64,000 bases of DNA from Candidatus Blochmannia vicinus. Its GTDB lineage: Bacteria; Pseudomonadota; Gammaproteobacteria; Enterobacterales; Enterobacteriaceae. The DNA lies in contig CP125213.1 in the NCBI GenBank assembly GCA_030020825.1, forward strand, positions 62,001 through 126,000, written 5' to 3'. Every line of letters begins with the position of its first letter. Within the stretch, counting starts at the first letter, position 1. The notes under the pieces were generated by a model. That model worked only from the letters and a program-made list of their open reading frames with translations, ran no database searches and had not been told where the DNA came from. The translations under genes were made by a program, and so were the position numbers. Shown here in pieces: positions 47,236 through 56,949 of this stretch.

Positions 47236-48087
47236 ATGATTGCTAAGGTAATTGATGGTAAATATGTGTCTGAAGAAATAAAGCAAAAGATAGCTAAACA
47301 AGTATGCCAGAATGTAAATTCTGGAAAGCGCGCGCCGGGATTAGCTATGATCTTGATAGGCCATGATCCAGTTTCTAAAATATATGTAGCTAACAAAAAA
47401 AAAGCATGTGAACAAGTTGGTTTTATTTCGTTTCTTTATATTTTGCCTGTTACCACAACCGAAAATGAAATTTTTCAATTGATAGAAACTCTAAATAACG
47501 ATGATCGTGTAGATGGTATTTTAATTCAATTGCCATTACCAAATAAATTAAAAAAAGTAAGTATTTTTGAGCATATTGCTCCTGATAAAGATGTAGATGG
47601 TTTTCATCCATATAATATCGGTCGTTTATGTCAACGATCTCCTACACTGCGTCCTTGTACTTCTAAAGGTATTATTACTTTATTGGAATGGTATAATATA
47701 GATATGTTTGTATTGAATGCAGTTGTAATCGGAGCGTCAAATATTGTTGGTCGTCCTATGACGATGGAATTATTATTGGCGGGATGTACTGTGTCAATTA
47801 CGCATCGTTTTACTCAGAATTTAAAAGTGTATCTTGAACATGCTGATTTATTGGTTGTGGCAGTAGGAATGGCAAATTTTATTCCTGGTAGCTGGATAAA
47901 ACGAGGATCTATAGTAGTAGATGTTGGTATTAATCGTTTAAATAATGGAGATATAGTTGGTGATGTTCATTTTTCTAGCGCTTATGAACGTGCTGCATAT
48001 ATTACGCCTGTTCCAGGTGGAGTGGGTCCTATGACGGTGGCTACGCTTATTCAAAATACTTTACAAGCCTACTACAATCATCTTTGA
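47236..48087 (+). CDS. folD: Methylenetetrahydrofolate dehydrogenase / cyclohydrolase
   Basis: Bifunctional one-carbon enzyme making 10-formyl-THF for purine synthesis and initiator-tRNA formylation. The 283-aa product (E. coli 288) has PGLAMILIGHDPVSKIYVANKKKACE with the catalytic lysine and tyrosine, DGILIQLPLP, DKDVDGFHP, the NADP-binding GASNIVGRPM and TPVPGGVGPMT. The frame is intact. It is convergent with cysS; only 45 bases separate them. Confidence 0.97.
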   Translation: MIAKVIDGKYVSEEIKQKIAKQVCQNVNSGKRAPGLAMILIGHDPVSKIYVANKKKACEQVGFISFLYILPVTTTENEIFQLIETLNNDDRVDGILIQLPLPNKLKKVSIFEHIAPDKDVDGFHPYNIGRLCQRSPTLRPCTSKGIITLLEWYNIDMFVLNAVVIGASNIVGRPMTMELLLAGCTVSITHRFTQNLKVYLEHADLLVVAVGMANFIPGSWIKRGSIVVDVGINRLNNGDIVGDVHFSSAYERAAYITPVPGGVGPMTVATLIQNTLQAYYNHL

Positions 48088-48132
48088 TAAGAGATGGATG
48101 TTTGTAGCTTATTCTCTATTTTAACTGCTTTA

Positions 48133-49542
48133 TTACGTATTTGTATTATTACAATGCCATTTTGTTATTCCTGTAGGACTATCTTCTAATGTTATTCCCA
48201 TGACAGTTAGTTTATTTCTTATTTTGTCAGATAATTCCCATTGGCTGTTTTTTCGAGCATCTTCACGACGTTTAATTAATTTTTGAATCTTTTTAATATG
48301 AAACTTTTTATTATTTTTTAATGTTATTTTTTTTAAAAATATTTCTGGATTTTGATGCAATAATCCAATAATGTTTGCTAAATATTTTAAAGTAGCTGCT
48401 ATTCTTGGAGTGAGCGAATGACGCTTAACTTTTAAATAATTTAATTTATGTGCTATGTCAAATAGTACTGAATATGCTTCTGGCGTATTGAAATCATCAT
48501 TCATTTTAGAGATGAATTTAGATATAAAGCAGTTTTCATCATAAGGTTTAACATCGGAATTAGGTTTAGTATCTCTTAAAGCAATATAAAGTCGTTTCAA
48601 GGATGATTGTGCGCTTTTGAGACTATTATCATCATATTTTAATTGGTTACGATAATGAGCAGACATTAAAAAATATCTTATTGTTTCAGGATCATAACGT
48701 CTTAAAATGTCACGTATAGTAAAAAAATTATTTGATGATTTTGACATTTTTTCATGGTTTAATAATAGCATACCAGAGTGCATCCATATTTTTGCATAAG
48801 GCATGTTATAAGCGCAAACAGATTGAGCAATTTCATTATCGTGATGCGGAAAAATTAAATCAGATCCTCCACCATGAATATCTAATTGATTACCGAAAAT
48901 AGAATGGTTCATAGCAGAACATTCAATATGCCATCCTGGACGCCCTGCTCCCCATGGAGATTGCCAACAGGGTTCGCCTGGTTTAGATGTTTTCCAAAGC
49001 ACAAAATCTATAGGAGGATTTTTTATGTTTGATGTTTTTAAAATATTGTGAATTTCAGATATTTTTTTTTTCTTAGATAATATTCCGTAGTTATGCATGG
49101 TTTTTACAGAAAACATTATATCTCCATTAGAAGATATATATGCGTGTTTTTTTTTGATTAGTAGGTGAATAAATTTAATAATTATATCAATATGATCGGT
49201 TACTTTTGGTTCGTAATTTGGACGTAATATATTTAATGAATCTAAATCTAAATGCATTTCTTGAATCATACGATTAGTTAACTGTTTAGTTGTTTCATTA
49301 TTTTCATAAGCTCTTTTTATAATTTTATCATCTATATCTGTAATGTTACGAACATAATTTACTTGATATCTACAGTGACGCAAATAACGGATAATAGTAT
49401 CAAATGTTAGAAATGTTCTAGCATGTCCAAGATGGCATAAATCGTATACTGTAGCACCGCAAACATATATCTTAATTTTTCCATCAACAAGAGGTATAAG
49501 TTTTTCTTTTTTTCTTGTTAAAGTATTAAAAATTTTGAGCAT
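48133..49542 (-). CDS. cysS: Cysteinyl-tRNA synthetase
   Basis: Class I synthetase. The 469-aa product (E. coli 461) has the HIGH motif in YDLCHLGHART, zinc ligands in YVCGATVYD, HIECSAM and FPHHDNEIAQ, and the KMSKS motif in HEKMSKSSNNFF. An A10 run at 49072-49081 codes for part of a lysine stretch (SKKKKISEI); the frame is correct as read, but the run is a strong slippage site. Divergent from lpxH. Confidence 0.96.
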   Translation of the reverse strand: MLKIFNTLTRKKEKLIPLVDGKIKIYVCGATVYDLCHLGHARTFLTFDTIIRYLRHCRYQVNYVRNITDIDDKIIKRAYENNETTKQLTNRMIQEMHLDLDSLNILRPNYEPKVTDHIDIIIKFIHLLIKKKHAYISSNGDIMFSVKTMHNYGILSKKKKISEIHNILKTSNIKNPPIDFVLWKTSKPGEPCWQSPWGAGRPGWHIECSAMNHSIFGNQLDIHGGGSDLIFPHHDNEIAQSVCAYNMPYAKIWMHSGMLLLNHEKMSKSSNNFFTIRDILRRYDPETIRYFLMSAHYRNQLKYDDNSLKSAQSSLKRLYIALRDTKPNSDVKPYDENCFISKFISKMNDDFNTPEAYSVLFDIAHKLNYLKVKRHSLTPRIAATLKYLANIIGLLHQNPEIFLKKITLKNNKKFHIKKIQKLIKRREDARKNSQWELSDKIRNKLTVMGITLEDSPTGITKWHCNNTNT

Positions 49543-49893
49543 TTTAATTTATTCTGTAACGCTAATATATTGAGTGTTCATAGTATATAAGTACTGATAG
49601 TAATTTATATACTTTTTAAATAAAATTACTATAAATAATTTATGTTAACAATAATATTGATAATTATAACTTTAATGATAGAATATAACATATGTTTTTT
49701 TTACAATAAATACATGATTAATGTTTATTGTGTAATTGAAATGTTTGCGACTGATGATTATATTGTGTTAAATGATTGATTATGTATATATATTGATATA
49801 ATGAATTTTATTCAGTTGGTTATATTTTTAATTAGATAATTTTAATATAGAATATTAAAAAATTTATAAAAATAATTATTTTATTTAGTAGAT
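49543..49893. other. Divergent intergenic region cysS/lpxH
   Basis: 351 A+T-rich bases. E. coli has ppiB between these genes; it is absent. No RNA gene or clear promoter recognised. Confidence 0.55.
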
Positions 49894-50645
49894 ATGTCAA
49901 TTTTGTTTATTTCAGATATTCATTTGCGTTCGGAATCTCCAGATGTCACTGATGGATTTTTGCATTTTTTAAATTATTGCGCAGTACGCGCTCAATCTCT
50001 TTATATTTTAGGAGATTTGTTTGAGATTTGGTTAGGAGATGATGATTATAAATCATTACATATTAATATTGCTAAAGCTTTAAAAAGATTAAATAAAAAA
50101 AAATTTCATGTTATTTTATTCATGGCAATCGTGATTTTTTGTTGGGAAAACAGTACGCTAAGGCTTGTGGAATGACGTTATTATCTTCAAAACAAGTTTT
50201 AAAATTAGAATCAGGGAAAAAGGTAGTCATTTTACATGGAGATACTTTATGTTCTAAGGATAAATCATATCGATTATTTAGAAAATTTTTTAGAAATATT
50301 GTAGCACAACGGTTATTTTTGTTATTACCGTTATCTATACGTTCACGTATGTTTAGTATTATTCGTTCATGTTGTGTACGACATAAACAATGTAAATCAA
50401 AAAAAAAATTGGATATTAATTTGAGAATGGCTACAGATATATTAATTAAGAATAATGCAGATATTATGATTCATGGACATACTCATCAACCAATGATTTA
50501 TAAAATTTTTGGATCTAAAAAAGATATTTTAAATATAATGGCATTAGGGAGTTGGAATACATGTGGTTCAATGATAGAAATAAATGAAGAGAATAATAAT
50601 ATTACATTTATGGAATTCCCGATACGCAAAATAGTTAAAAATTAA
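49894..50645 (+). CDS. lpxH: UDP-2,3-diacylglucosamine hydrolase with an A9 frameshift
   Basis: Lipid A pathway pyrophosphatase making lipid X. The gene is split into two frames. Codons from ATG 49894 read normally (FISDIHL, LGDLFEIWLGDDD) up to a run of nine A at 50095-50103. Afterwards similarity continues in the other frame: SCYFIHGNRDFLLGK matches E. coli PCYFIHGNRDFLLGK, then GMTLL, LHGDTLCS and IHGHTHQP. A tenth A would give a continuous 250-aa enzyme (E. coli 240). Both halves keep every metal ligand, and the stretch between the A run and the first start of the second frame (TTG 50139) holds the essential GNRD. This suggests selection on a full-length product, perhaps made by RNA polymerase slippage. 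A pseudogene or sequencing error remains possible. Confidence 0.85.
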
Positions 50646-51528
50646 ATTATATTTCTATTTTTAATTGTTATAGTATACTATAACAATTAAATTTTTACTA
50701 TGTTTGAAAGAAGATGTAATGGGTTTTTATATTTCTTACGTAAATAAGAAATATAAAATGAGAATTTTGATTTAGGTATTATTTGTTGTGATTATTTAAT
50801 ATATTTTTGGTGTAGTTCTATTTTATTGAAAGAGATCTTGATTATGATTGTTTTAAATATTTTTAGTGTTTTTATTTTTTAATTTTTAAAATTTCTAATA
50901 AGTAGTGGTTTGACTGAAATGTGTATTATTATCATTTTTTAGATTTAATTTTATATAGAACTAGTTTTTATTTAGAAGAATTTTAAACTTCTTTTTATAA
51001 AGAAAATAATACATAAATATTATGTCTTACATTTAGAGAGTTGTGAATTGTTGTTCCTGTGTGTGCAATGCAATGCAAAAGGTTTTATTTAGGAAATTAA
51101 TGTTTAAGTAGAATTTTAGAATATTTTAAAATAAGTTTTATGATATAATATTTATTAATGCTTAAATAAGAAATTTAATCATGTTTTATGTAAAATGTTT
51201 AGACTATTTATAATAGTCCGTAATAGGCAAACAGATATCTCTATAATAAAAGTTATACATAATAGTATTTATATGTTACTAACTGAAATTAATATTTATT
51301 GGCGGTTCTGCTCGTAAATTTTTATTTAAATTATAGTGTAAATTTTTGAATAATATGGTAGATAGTTTTTATTTAGTTAGTTAATGTTTTATGTTAGGAT
51401 TAAAAATAATCATAATTTTTATTATAACAGTTAATACCGTTCTTAATTTTAAAAATTATAGTGCAGTAAATCAGTAAGGTTTCTATCATAAAAATTATTA
51501 AATTTTATGATTCTTAATTTAAACTAAA
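50646..51528. other. Gene-free region lpxH/adk
   Basis: 883 bases between convergent genes. After the lpxH terminator I see only A+T-rich sequence with no coding frame or RNA fold. It marks a junction between the cysS-lpxH and adk-dnaX-apt segments; E. coli purE/purK are absent here. Confidence 0.6.
50660..50696 (+). terminator. Intrinsic terminator after lpxH
   Basis: 50660-50675 and 50676-50691 are perfect complements (a 32-base palindrome) followed by five T at 50692-50696. It begins 15 bases after the lpxH stop. One of the few hairpins in the window with a proper U-run. Confidence 0.75.
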
Positions 51529-52194
51529 TTATTTGTTAATTAATAAACTAATTAATTCTTCATAGATTTCAGTAATTTTTCTATTTCCATCAATCGAAAA
51601 ATATTGTAAGTTTTTAACTTTAGACTCGTGTCGATAATAATCTAATACTGGTTCAGTATATTGGTAGTAATTATGCAATCGTTTACGTATAGCTTGTTCA
51701 CAATCATCTTTTCGGGTAGTTAAAGATTCACCGGTAATGTCATCTAATCCAAAAATTTTAGGTGGGTTAAATTGCATATGATATGTTCTACCAGAATCTA
51801 TATGTATTCGTCTACCTGTAATACGATTAATAACTATAGAGTCTGATATAACGAATTCTATGACGTAATTTACAAAAATTTTATACTTTTTCATAAATTC
51901 TGCTTGTAGGATTGTTCTAGGAAATCCATCTAATAAAAATCCATTATAGCAATCGTTTTTATTAATACGCGCGTTAATTAACTGAACCATAAAATCATCA
52001 TTTACTAAATTTCCGGTATGCATCACATTTATTACATTTTTTTTAATTTTGTGAGATTGATATGGATTTTTAGTAAATGATTGACGTAACATCATACCTG
52101 TAGAAATATTTGGGATGTTATATTTATTTGAAATAAGATGAGCTTGAGTCCCTTTTCCAGATCCAGGAGGACCAAGAAATATAATACGTATCAA
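51529..52194 (-). CDS. adk: Adenylate kinase
   Basis: Interconverts AMP, ADP and ATP. The 221-aa product (E. coli 214) has the P-loop LGPPGSGKGTQAHLIS, the AMP-binding NISTGMMLR and FLLDGFPRT, and the LID domain GRRIHIDSGRTYH to DDITGE, which lacks zinc cysteines as in E. coli. The C-terminal part is diverged (YYRHESKVKNLQYFSIDGNR). htpG, recR and ybaB, between adk and dnaX in E. coli, are missing. Confidence 0.96.
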   Translation of the reverse strand: MIRIIFLGPPGSGKGTQAHLISNKYNIPNISTGMMLRQSFTKNPYQSHKIKKNVINVMHTGNLVNDDFMVQLINARINKNDCYNGFLLDGFPRTILQAEFMKKYKIFVNYVIEFVISDSIVINRITGRRIHIDSGRTYHMQFNPPKIFGLDDITGESLTTRKDDCEQAIRKRLHNYYQYTEPVLDYYRHESKVKNLQYFSIDGNRKITEIYEELISLLINK

Positions 52195-52816
52195 ATTTAA
52201 TTCTCGATTAAAATCATATAAAATTGTTAAATAATATTTATAATATACTGCATCATTATTTTTTTTAGATATAAGGAGAGTATTATTTAAATATACACGT
52301 AAAGAATGTCAATTTCACATTGATGTCCAAAAGCACTATTATACCATAAGTTAGATATTGATTATTATATTTTATTAATTGATTATTATAGACTATAAGA
52401 GTGTATTTTATTGCATTTTTATATTTGATAAGATGTATTGTATATGTTATATCTGTTACAGATAGTAATGAAATAATTAATTAAAAATGAAAGACATATT
52501 TAATAGATCAAAATTATTTATGTATAATCTTGAATTAATTTTTTGTTTACTGCTATTATTTAGTAACTTATTTTTAATTTTTAATAAGATAAATTCTATT
52601 CATAATAGGTTTAAATCTCATTTTAAATGGTTAAATATGTAAAATAACAGTTATATAATAATTGATGGGTTTTTATGTTGTAGTAACAATAAATAATGTA
52701 ATTACAAATTATATATATACATAAAAATGATTGAAAGTTAATCTAATGGTTAACTCATTTATATATGATATAAATAGATAAATAGTAAGTTTTATATAAT
52801 GAGTGTTATGTTGATA
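52195..52816. other. Gene-free region adk/dnaX
   Basis: 622 bases where E. coli carries htpG, recR and ybaB. I see no coding remnant, no tRNA and no convincing hairpin. Confidence 0.6.
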
Positions 52817-54886
52817 TTAAATTATTTTAATCTCATTTTCGTCAATTTCAGCATCAAAAAAAGTTTTGATTATTTTGATATATGGATCTTTTGAAAATTC
52901 TTGTTTTATTTTTGATATTTTTTCTTTATATAAAATATACATATGTTCTATTGGTGTTTTTATGTCGTAATTATCATCCTTTTTTATATGCAGTGTGATT
53001 GGTATACCGATATTATTGCTAAGTGATTCCTGTATTATTTCATGCAATTTTATAGAATTTAAATGTTGATAATTAGAACGAACATGTAGGCATATTTCAT
53101 TTGAAGAAATTTTTTCTTTCCAAGAATTCATAACTAATTTTTTTGCTGTTTTTGGCAATGTCAATCGGTATATTTGTGATGTCCATGAATCGTTTCTCAT
53201 TGCTTGTTGAAGTATTTCTTTTGTGAAATTAGACATATTTTGATGATTTTTACTACAGTTTTTGTTATTATTATCATTCTTATTGTATTCTAAAGAATTT
53301 AATAAATCTTTATTAATTTTATTAATGTTGTTATTAGAATTATTTTTTATAACGTTTTTATTAATGTTGGAAAATCGTTCTAATATGCCTTTTGTTGTTT
53401 TTTGAGATTTTGAAATTAAATTTGATTTTTTTTCTATTTTATTTAATTTGTTGTTTTCTTTATATTGTAATAGTTTTGAACGAGCTTCCAATATTTTAGA
53501 AGTAGTAGTTATATTATCGATGTTAGATGTAGGTTTTGGTGATTTTGATTTGGTGTTATTGGTATTATTATTAGATTTTTTTACATTTAAACATAACATA
53601 TCGTTTATTTTCTTTTGGTTTGTTGTATTTAATAGACTTTTATCTTGATTATTATTTTTTGGTTGAATATCACCAATGATAGTAGGTTGTTTATCGTTTG
53701 TATTGAATATACGATTATTATTTGAACGAATAAAATCTGAAGATACATTGTTATTATCATTATTACATTTTTTATTTGTTGTATTTTCGTCTGGACGAAA
53801 AGCAAATGCGCGCAGCATGGTCATTTCTATTCCCATACGATGGTTAGGAGTATAAGGTAATTCTCGACGACCTAATAGAAATATTTGATAATATAATTGT
53901 ACATTTTCTGGGGTAATATGATTGCTTAATTTATATATGCGTTGGTTTATATTTTGTATAGTATTATTACTTTCTTTTTTTATAGAATTCAATAGAAATT
54001 GACCTATAGCTATTTTTTGTAAGATAGTAAGTATTTCACTTAAAAGATTATCCCAATCAATTCCTAAAATTTCATAGTTTTCTATTTGGTGCATTATGTC
54101 ATGTATACTTCCGTGTATTAAGTTTTCAATTAAAGATAGTGGATGTTCTATATTTAATATACCAAACATATCATCAATGACATTATTGGTTATTTCGTTA
54201 TTGCCTAATACAATAGCTTGTTCGGCTAAACTAAGCGCATCACGCATACTTCCTTTTGATGCGTGAGCTAATATTTCTAAAGCAGAAGATTCTATCTTTA
54301 TATTTTCTTTATTAAAGATATATGTTAGTTGAGTTATAATATGAGAAATGCTTAGTGGTTTTAGGCAAAATTGTAGGCATCGCGATAATATGGTTGCTGG
54401 TAATTTTTGATATTCAGTAGTAATTAAAATAAATTTGACATGAGCAGGTGGTTCTTCTAATGTTTTTAATAAAGCATTAAAACTGTGACGTGATAACATA
54501 TGTACTTCATCTATGAGGTATACTTTAAAGCGACCTCGTGATGGCATGTATTGTACGTTATTTAAAAATTCTCTGGTATCTTCTACTTTAGTACGTGATG
54601 CTGCATCTATTTCGATAAGATCAATAAAACAGCCTGATTCAATATCTTGGCAATTATTACATTGCCCGCACATATTAGATGTTAATCCTTGTTCGCAGTT
54701 TAATCCTTTTGCAAATAATCGGGCAATGGTAGTCTTTCCTACTCCTCTTGTTCCGGTTAATATATAAGCTTGGTGAATTTTATTTAATGAAAAACTATGT
54801 GTAATTGCTTTAATAATATGTTTTTGTCCCACAATATCGGAAAATTTCTTTGGACGCCACTTACGGGCAAGTACTTGATAATTCAT
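52817..54886 (-). CDS. dnaX: DNA polymerase III tau subunit (possibly gamma)
   Basis: Clamp-loader ATPase that organises the replisome. The 689-aa product (E. coli tau 643) has the Walker A TGTRGVGKTTIARLFAKGLNC, the zinc module CGQCNNCQDIESGC, Walker B YLIDEVHMLS, LEEPPAHVKFIL and sensor TTEYQKLPATILSRC within residues 1-250, and domain III to about 370. A long Asn/Lys/Ser-rich low-complexity linker (about 370-560) follows, then a tau-type C-terminal domain (SWTSQIYRLTL to the end). An A8 run at 53426-53433 in the linker could produce a shorter gamma-like form by slippage; I do not see the E. coli frameshift signal itself. Confidence 0.95.
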   Translation of the reverse strand: MNYQVLARKWRPKKFSDIVGQKHIIKAITHSFSLNKIHQAYILTGTRGVGKTTIARLFAKGLNCEQGLTSNMCGQCNNCQDIESGCFIDLIEIDAASRTKVEDTREFLNNVQYMPSRGRFKVYLIDEVHMLSRHSFNALLKTLEEPPAHVKFILITTEYQKLPATILSRCLQFCLKPLSISHIITQLTYIFNKENIKIESSALEILAHASKGSMRDALSLAEQAIVLGNNEITNNVIDDMFGILNIEHPLSLIENLIHGSIHDIMHQIENYEILGIDWDNLLSEILTILQKIAIGQFLLNSIKKESNNTIQNINQRIYKLSNHITPENVQLYYQIFLLGRRELPYTPNHRMGIEMTMLRAFAFRPDENTTNKKCNNDNNNVSSDFIRSNNNRIFNTNDKQPTIIGDIQPKNNNQDKSLLNTTNQKKINDMLCLNVKKSNNNTNNTKSKSPKPTSNIDNITTTSKILEARSKLLQYKENNKLNKIEKKSNLISKSQKTTKGILERFSNINKNVIKNNSNNNINKINKDLLNSLEYNKNDNNNKNCSKNHQNMSNFTKEILQQAMRNDSWTSQIYRLTLPKTAKKLVMNSWKEKISSNEICLHVRSNYQHLNSIKLHEIIQESLSNNIGIPITLHIKKDDNYDIKTPIEHMYILYKEKISKIKQEFSKDPYIKIIKTFFDAEIDENEIKII

Positions 54887-54954
54887 AATATATAACTCGT
54901 ATAAGAATTTTATAAATAGAAAAATTCAATTTAATTGGTTTAGTGAATATATTT

Positions 54955-55509
54955 TTAATAATCAGAAAACATTACTAAACTGTAAGAATTTATTCCTATT
55001 TTTTTTAATAATGATTTACCACCTAAATTTTCTAAATCTATTAGAAATCCAGCATGGTTTACTTCTCCTCCCAATCGTCTAATTAATTTTACTACTGCTG
55101 CAATTGTTCCGCCTGTCGCTAATAAATCATCTATAATTAAAACTTTATCACCTGGTATAATAGAATCGGCATGTATTTCTAGGCATCCACTATCATACTC
55201 TAAAATATATGGTTCACTAATAGTTGCGCGCGGTAATCTCCCTGATTTACGAGCAGGGATAAAACCCAGCTTCAATATTAATGCTAATGGAGCGCTAAAT
55301 AAAAATCCTCTTGCTTCTATTCCTACTATTTTAGTTAATTTATAGTCTTGATAATGATGGGCTAGAAGAGTAATGCTTGTTGAATATGCTTGTGGATTTT
55401 TTAATAATTCAGTTATATCGCGAAATAAAATGCCTTGTTTTGGGTAATTAGGTACAAATTTAATATTTTTTTTGATTAATTCTAATTGTTGATCCATAAC
55501 ATGCATCAT
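54955..55509 (-). CDS. apt: Adenine phosphoribosyltransferase
   Basis: Salvages adenine to AMP. I place the start at ATG 55509, preceded by GGA with seven bases of spacing; a TTG at 55521 and ATGs at 55506 and 55497 are also in frame. The 184-aa product (E. coli 183) has YPKQGILFRDITELL, GIEARGFLFSAPLAL, RKSGRLPR, and the PRPP-binding VLIIDDLLATGGTIAA. It lies upstream of dnaX on the same strand as in E. coli. Confidence 0.95.
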   Translation of the reverse strand: MMHVMDQQLELIKKNIKFVPNYPKQGILFRDITELLKNPQAYSTSITLLAHHYQDYKLTKIVGIEARGFLFSAPLALILKLGFIPARKSGRLPRATISEPYILEYDSGCLEIHADSIIPGDKVLIIDDLLATGGTIAAVVKLIRRLGGEVNHAGFLIDLENLGGKSLLKKIGINSYSLVMFSDY

Positions 55510-56330
55510 ATTTGATTCCAAAATATAAAAAATAATTTAAATTTAATTTATATATCTATACAGAAATTTTGTGCAGATTAAACTTCATAATATTGTGATT
55601 ATAAGTATAAATTCCATATTTTATATAAGCTATTTTTTACATGATCAAATGACTGGATACTGTAAATAGTTGTATTTTTAGTATAATTAATTCACATAGT
55701 ATATGTGAATTAATTATATATCTATGTTTAGGTAAAATTTCAAGTGTTTATTTTAAATTATATATAAATTTATTAAATAAAATATTTTAAAGTATAATAG
55801 TACCATTGCTATAGATATTTAAATATATAACTAATCTATTGATATTTATGATAGTTTATAAAATTTAATTATAAATAAATTTTTTAATAAATAACAGAAT
55901 TTATGATTTATATAAGTAAATATATGACTAATGCCAGTGATTATTTAATTATTTAGATATTTTCTTAAGTTACAATGTATATTACAAAAATATACATTTC
56001 AAAGATTGAAAATTATTAGTTCTTACAAATTTAATTTATTAAATTTTTATTAAACTAACAATTAAAAATTGTGTACTTAATAATATTTTGATTAAGTAAA
56101 ACTATAGCAGTATAATGCTTTTTAAGAAGTAAAATATACCATTATTTAATAAATTGGTATCTTAATTGTTGATTTTTATTACTTGTTTATTTAAATAATA
56201 AACAATTTTCTACTAATAGTAGAGTAGTAGAGATTAAAATACAATTAAATGTATTATATTATTGTTATAATAGCAATTGTTTACTTTATTTTAATGTTTG
56301 TTCGTATACTTACAGTAAGAGTATTTTACT
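55510..56330. other. Intergenic region apt/ffs
   Basis: 821 A+T-rich bases. It contains one strong hairpin (55682-55718) and must hold the apt promoter. No open frame of interest. Confidence 0.6.
55682..55718. terminator. 17-bp perfect hairpin upstream of apt
   Basis: Arms 55682-55698 and 55702-55718 are perfect complements with a GTA loop. It lies 170 bases upstream of apt and 610 bases beyond the 4.5S RNA gene on the minus strand. It may end an upstream transcript; no U-run follows. Confidence 0.5.
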
Positions 56331-56431
56331 GGGATGCTAATAAAGAACCATTTTAATTTTTTGCTACGGCTGCTTCCTTCCAGACCTGACCGGTTTTACA
56401 AAAATTATCATGTATAATCTAATAGCATCCC
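56331..56431 (-). ncRNA. ffs: 4.5S RNA of the signal recognition particle
   Basis: The minus strand folds as one long hairpin: GGGATGCTA at the 5' end pairs with TAGCATCCC at the 3' end. The apical domain contains the conserved Ffh-binding loop GGTCAGGTCTGGAAGGAAGC, nearly identical to E. coli 4.5S RNA. Length about 101 bases (E. coli mature form 114). It is the RNA partner of Ffh for inserting the many membrane proteins encoded here. Confidence 0.97.
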
Positions 56432-56439
56432 TTTTAAGG

Positions 56440-56468
56440 ATTATCTGTGATTATTTTAAATATTTCAA
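56440..56468 (-). promoter_or_regulatory. Sigma-70 promoter of ffs
   Basis: On the minus strand, TTGAAA (56463-56468) and GATAAT (56440-56445) are separated by exactly 17 bases, and the RNA begins nine bases after the -10 box. This differs by one base from consensus in each box and is the clearest sigma-70 promoter I found in the window. Confidence 0.8.
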
Positions 56469-56778
56469 GAAATAATTACATATTTCAGTATAAATATTGC
56501 GTTTAAATGTAAAATATATTTTGTTTGTAAATACTGTAATTTAGTATATTTTGAATATTAAAATTAGTTTATTAATATTTTGTGAAATAAATTTTATTTT
56601 TTGTTGTTATAGATAGTGTGATTTGTATGTACTTTATAATGTTTGAATAATCGGAAACATATGGAGTTAAATAGTTACATGTGGTCTTCTGATTTTTAAT
56701 ATTGCAGTATTGGTTCTATTAATACAGAATTGTTCTATTGTTAAAAATTTAGAGTAATTAAGAATTAACAGTTTTTGT

Positions 56779-56824
56779 TAGGATTATATTGATTTCCTAA
56801 AATTAGGAAATCAATATAATCCTA
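56779..56824 (-). terminator. 22-bp perfect hairpin downstream of lon
   Basis: Arms 56779-56800 and 56803-56824 are perfect complements with a two-base centre (AA). It lies about 125 bases after the lon stop. Probable transcript end; no strong U-run follows on the minus strand. Confidence 0.65.
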
Positions 56825-56949
56825 TTTGAATAATTCAACCTCATAGCTGCAATTTTTTAAATTTATTGATATATAGCGGTAATATAATGAGAAACAAATA
56901 TTTCTACATTTATATTATATGTTTTGTTTTGTACAAATATTTTATAATT

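Larger units (their letters stand above)
56432..56949. other. Intergenic region ffs/lon
   Basis: 518 bases containing the ffs promoter on the left and the lon hairpin at 56779-56824 on the right. Nothing else recognised. Confidence 0.6.

Noticed and set aside
50139..50645. Second lpxH frame as an independent gene
   Set aside because: Starting at TTG 50139 it would lack the metal-binding DxH, GD and GNRD motifs; it makes sense only as the second half of a frameshifted lpxH.
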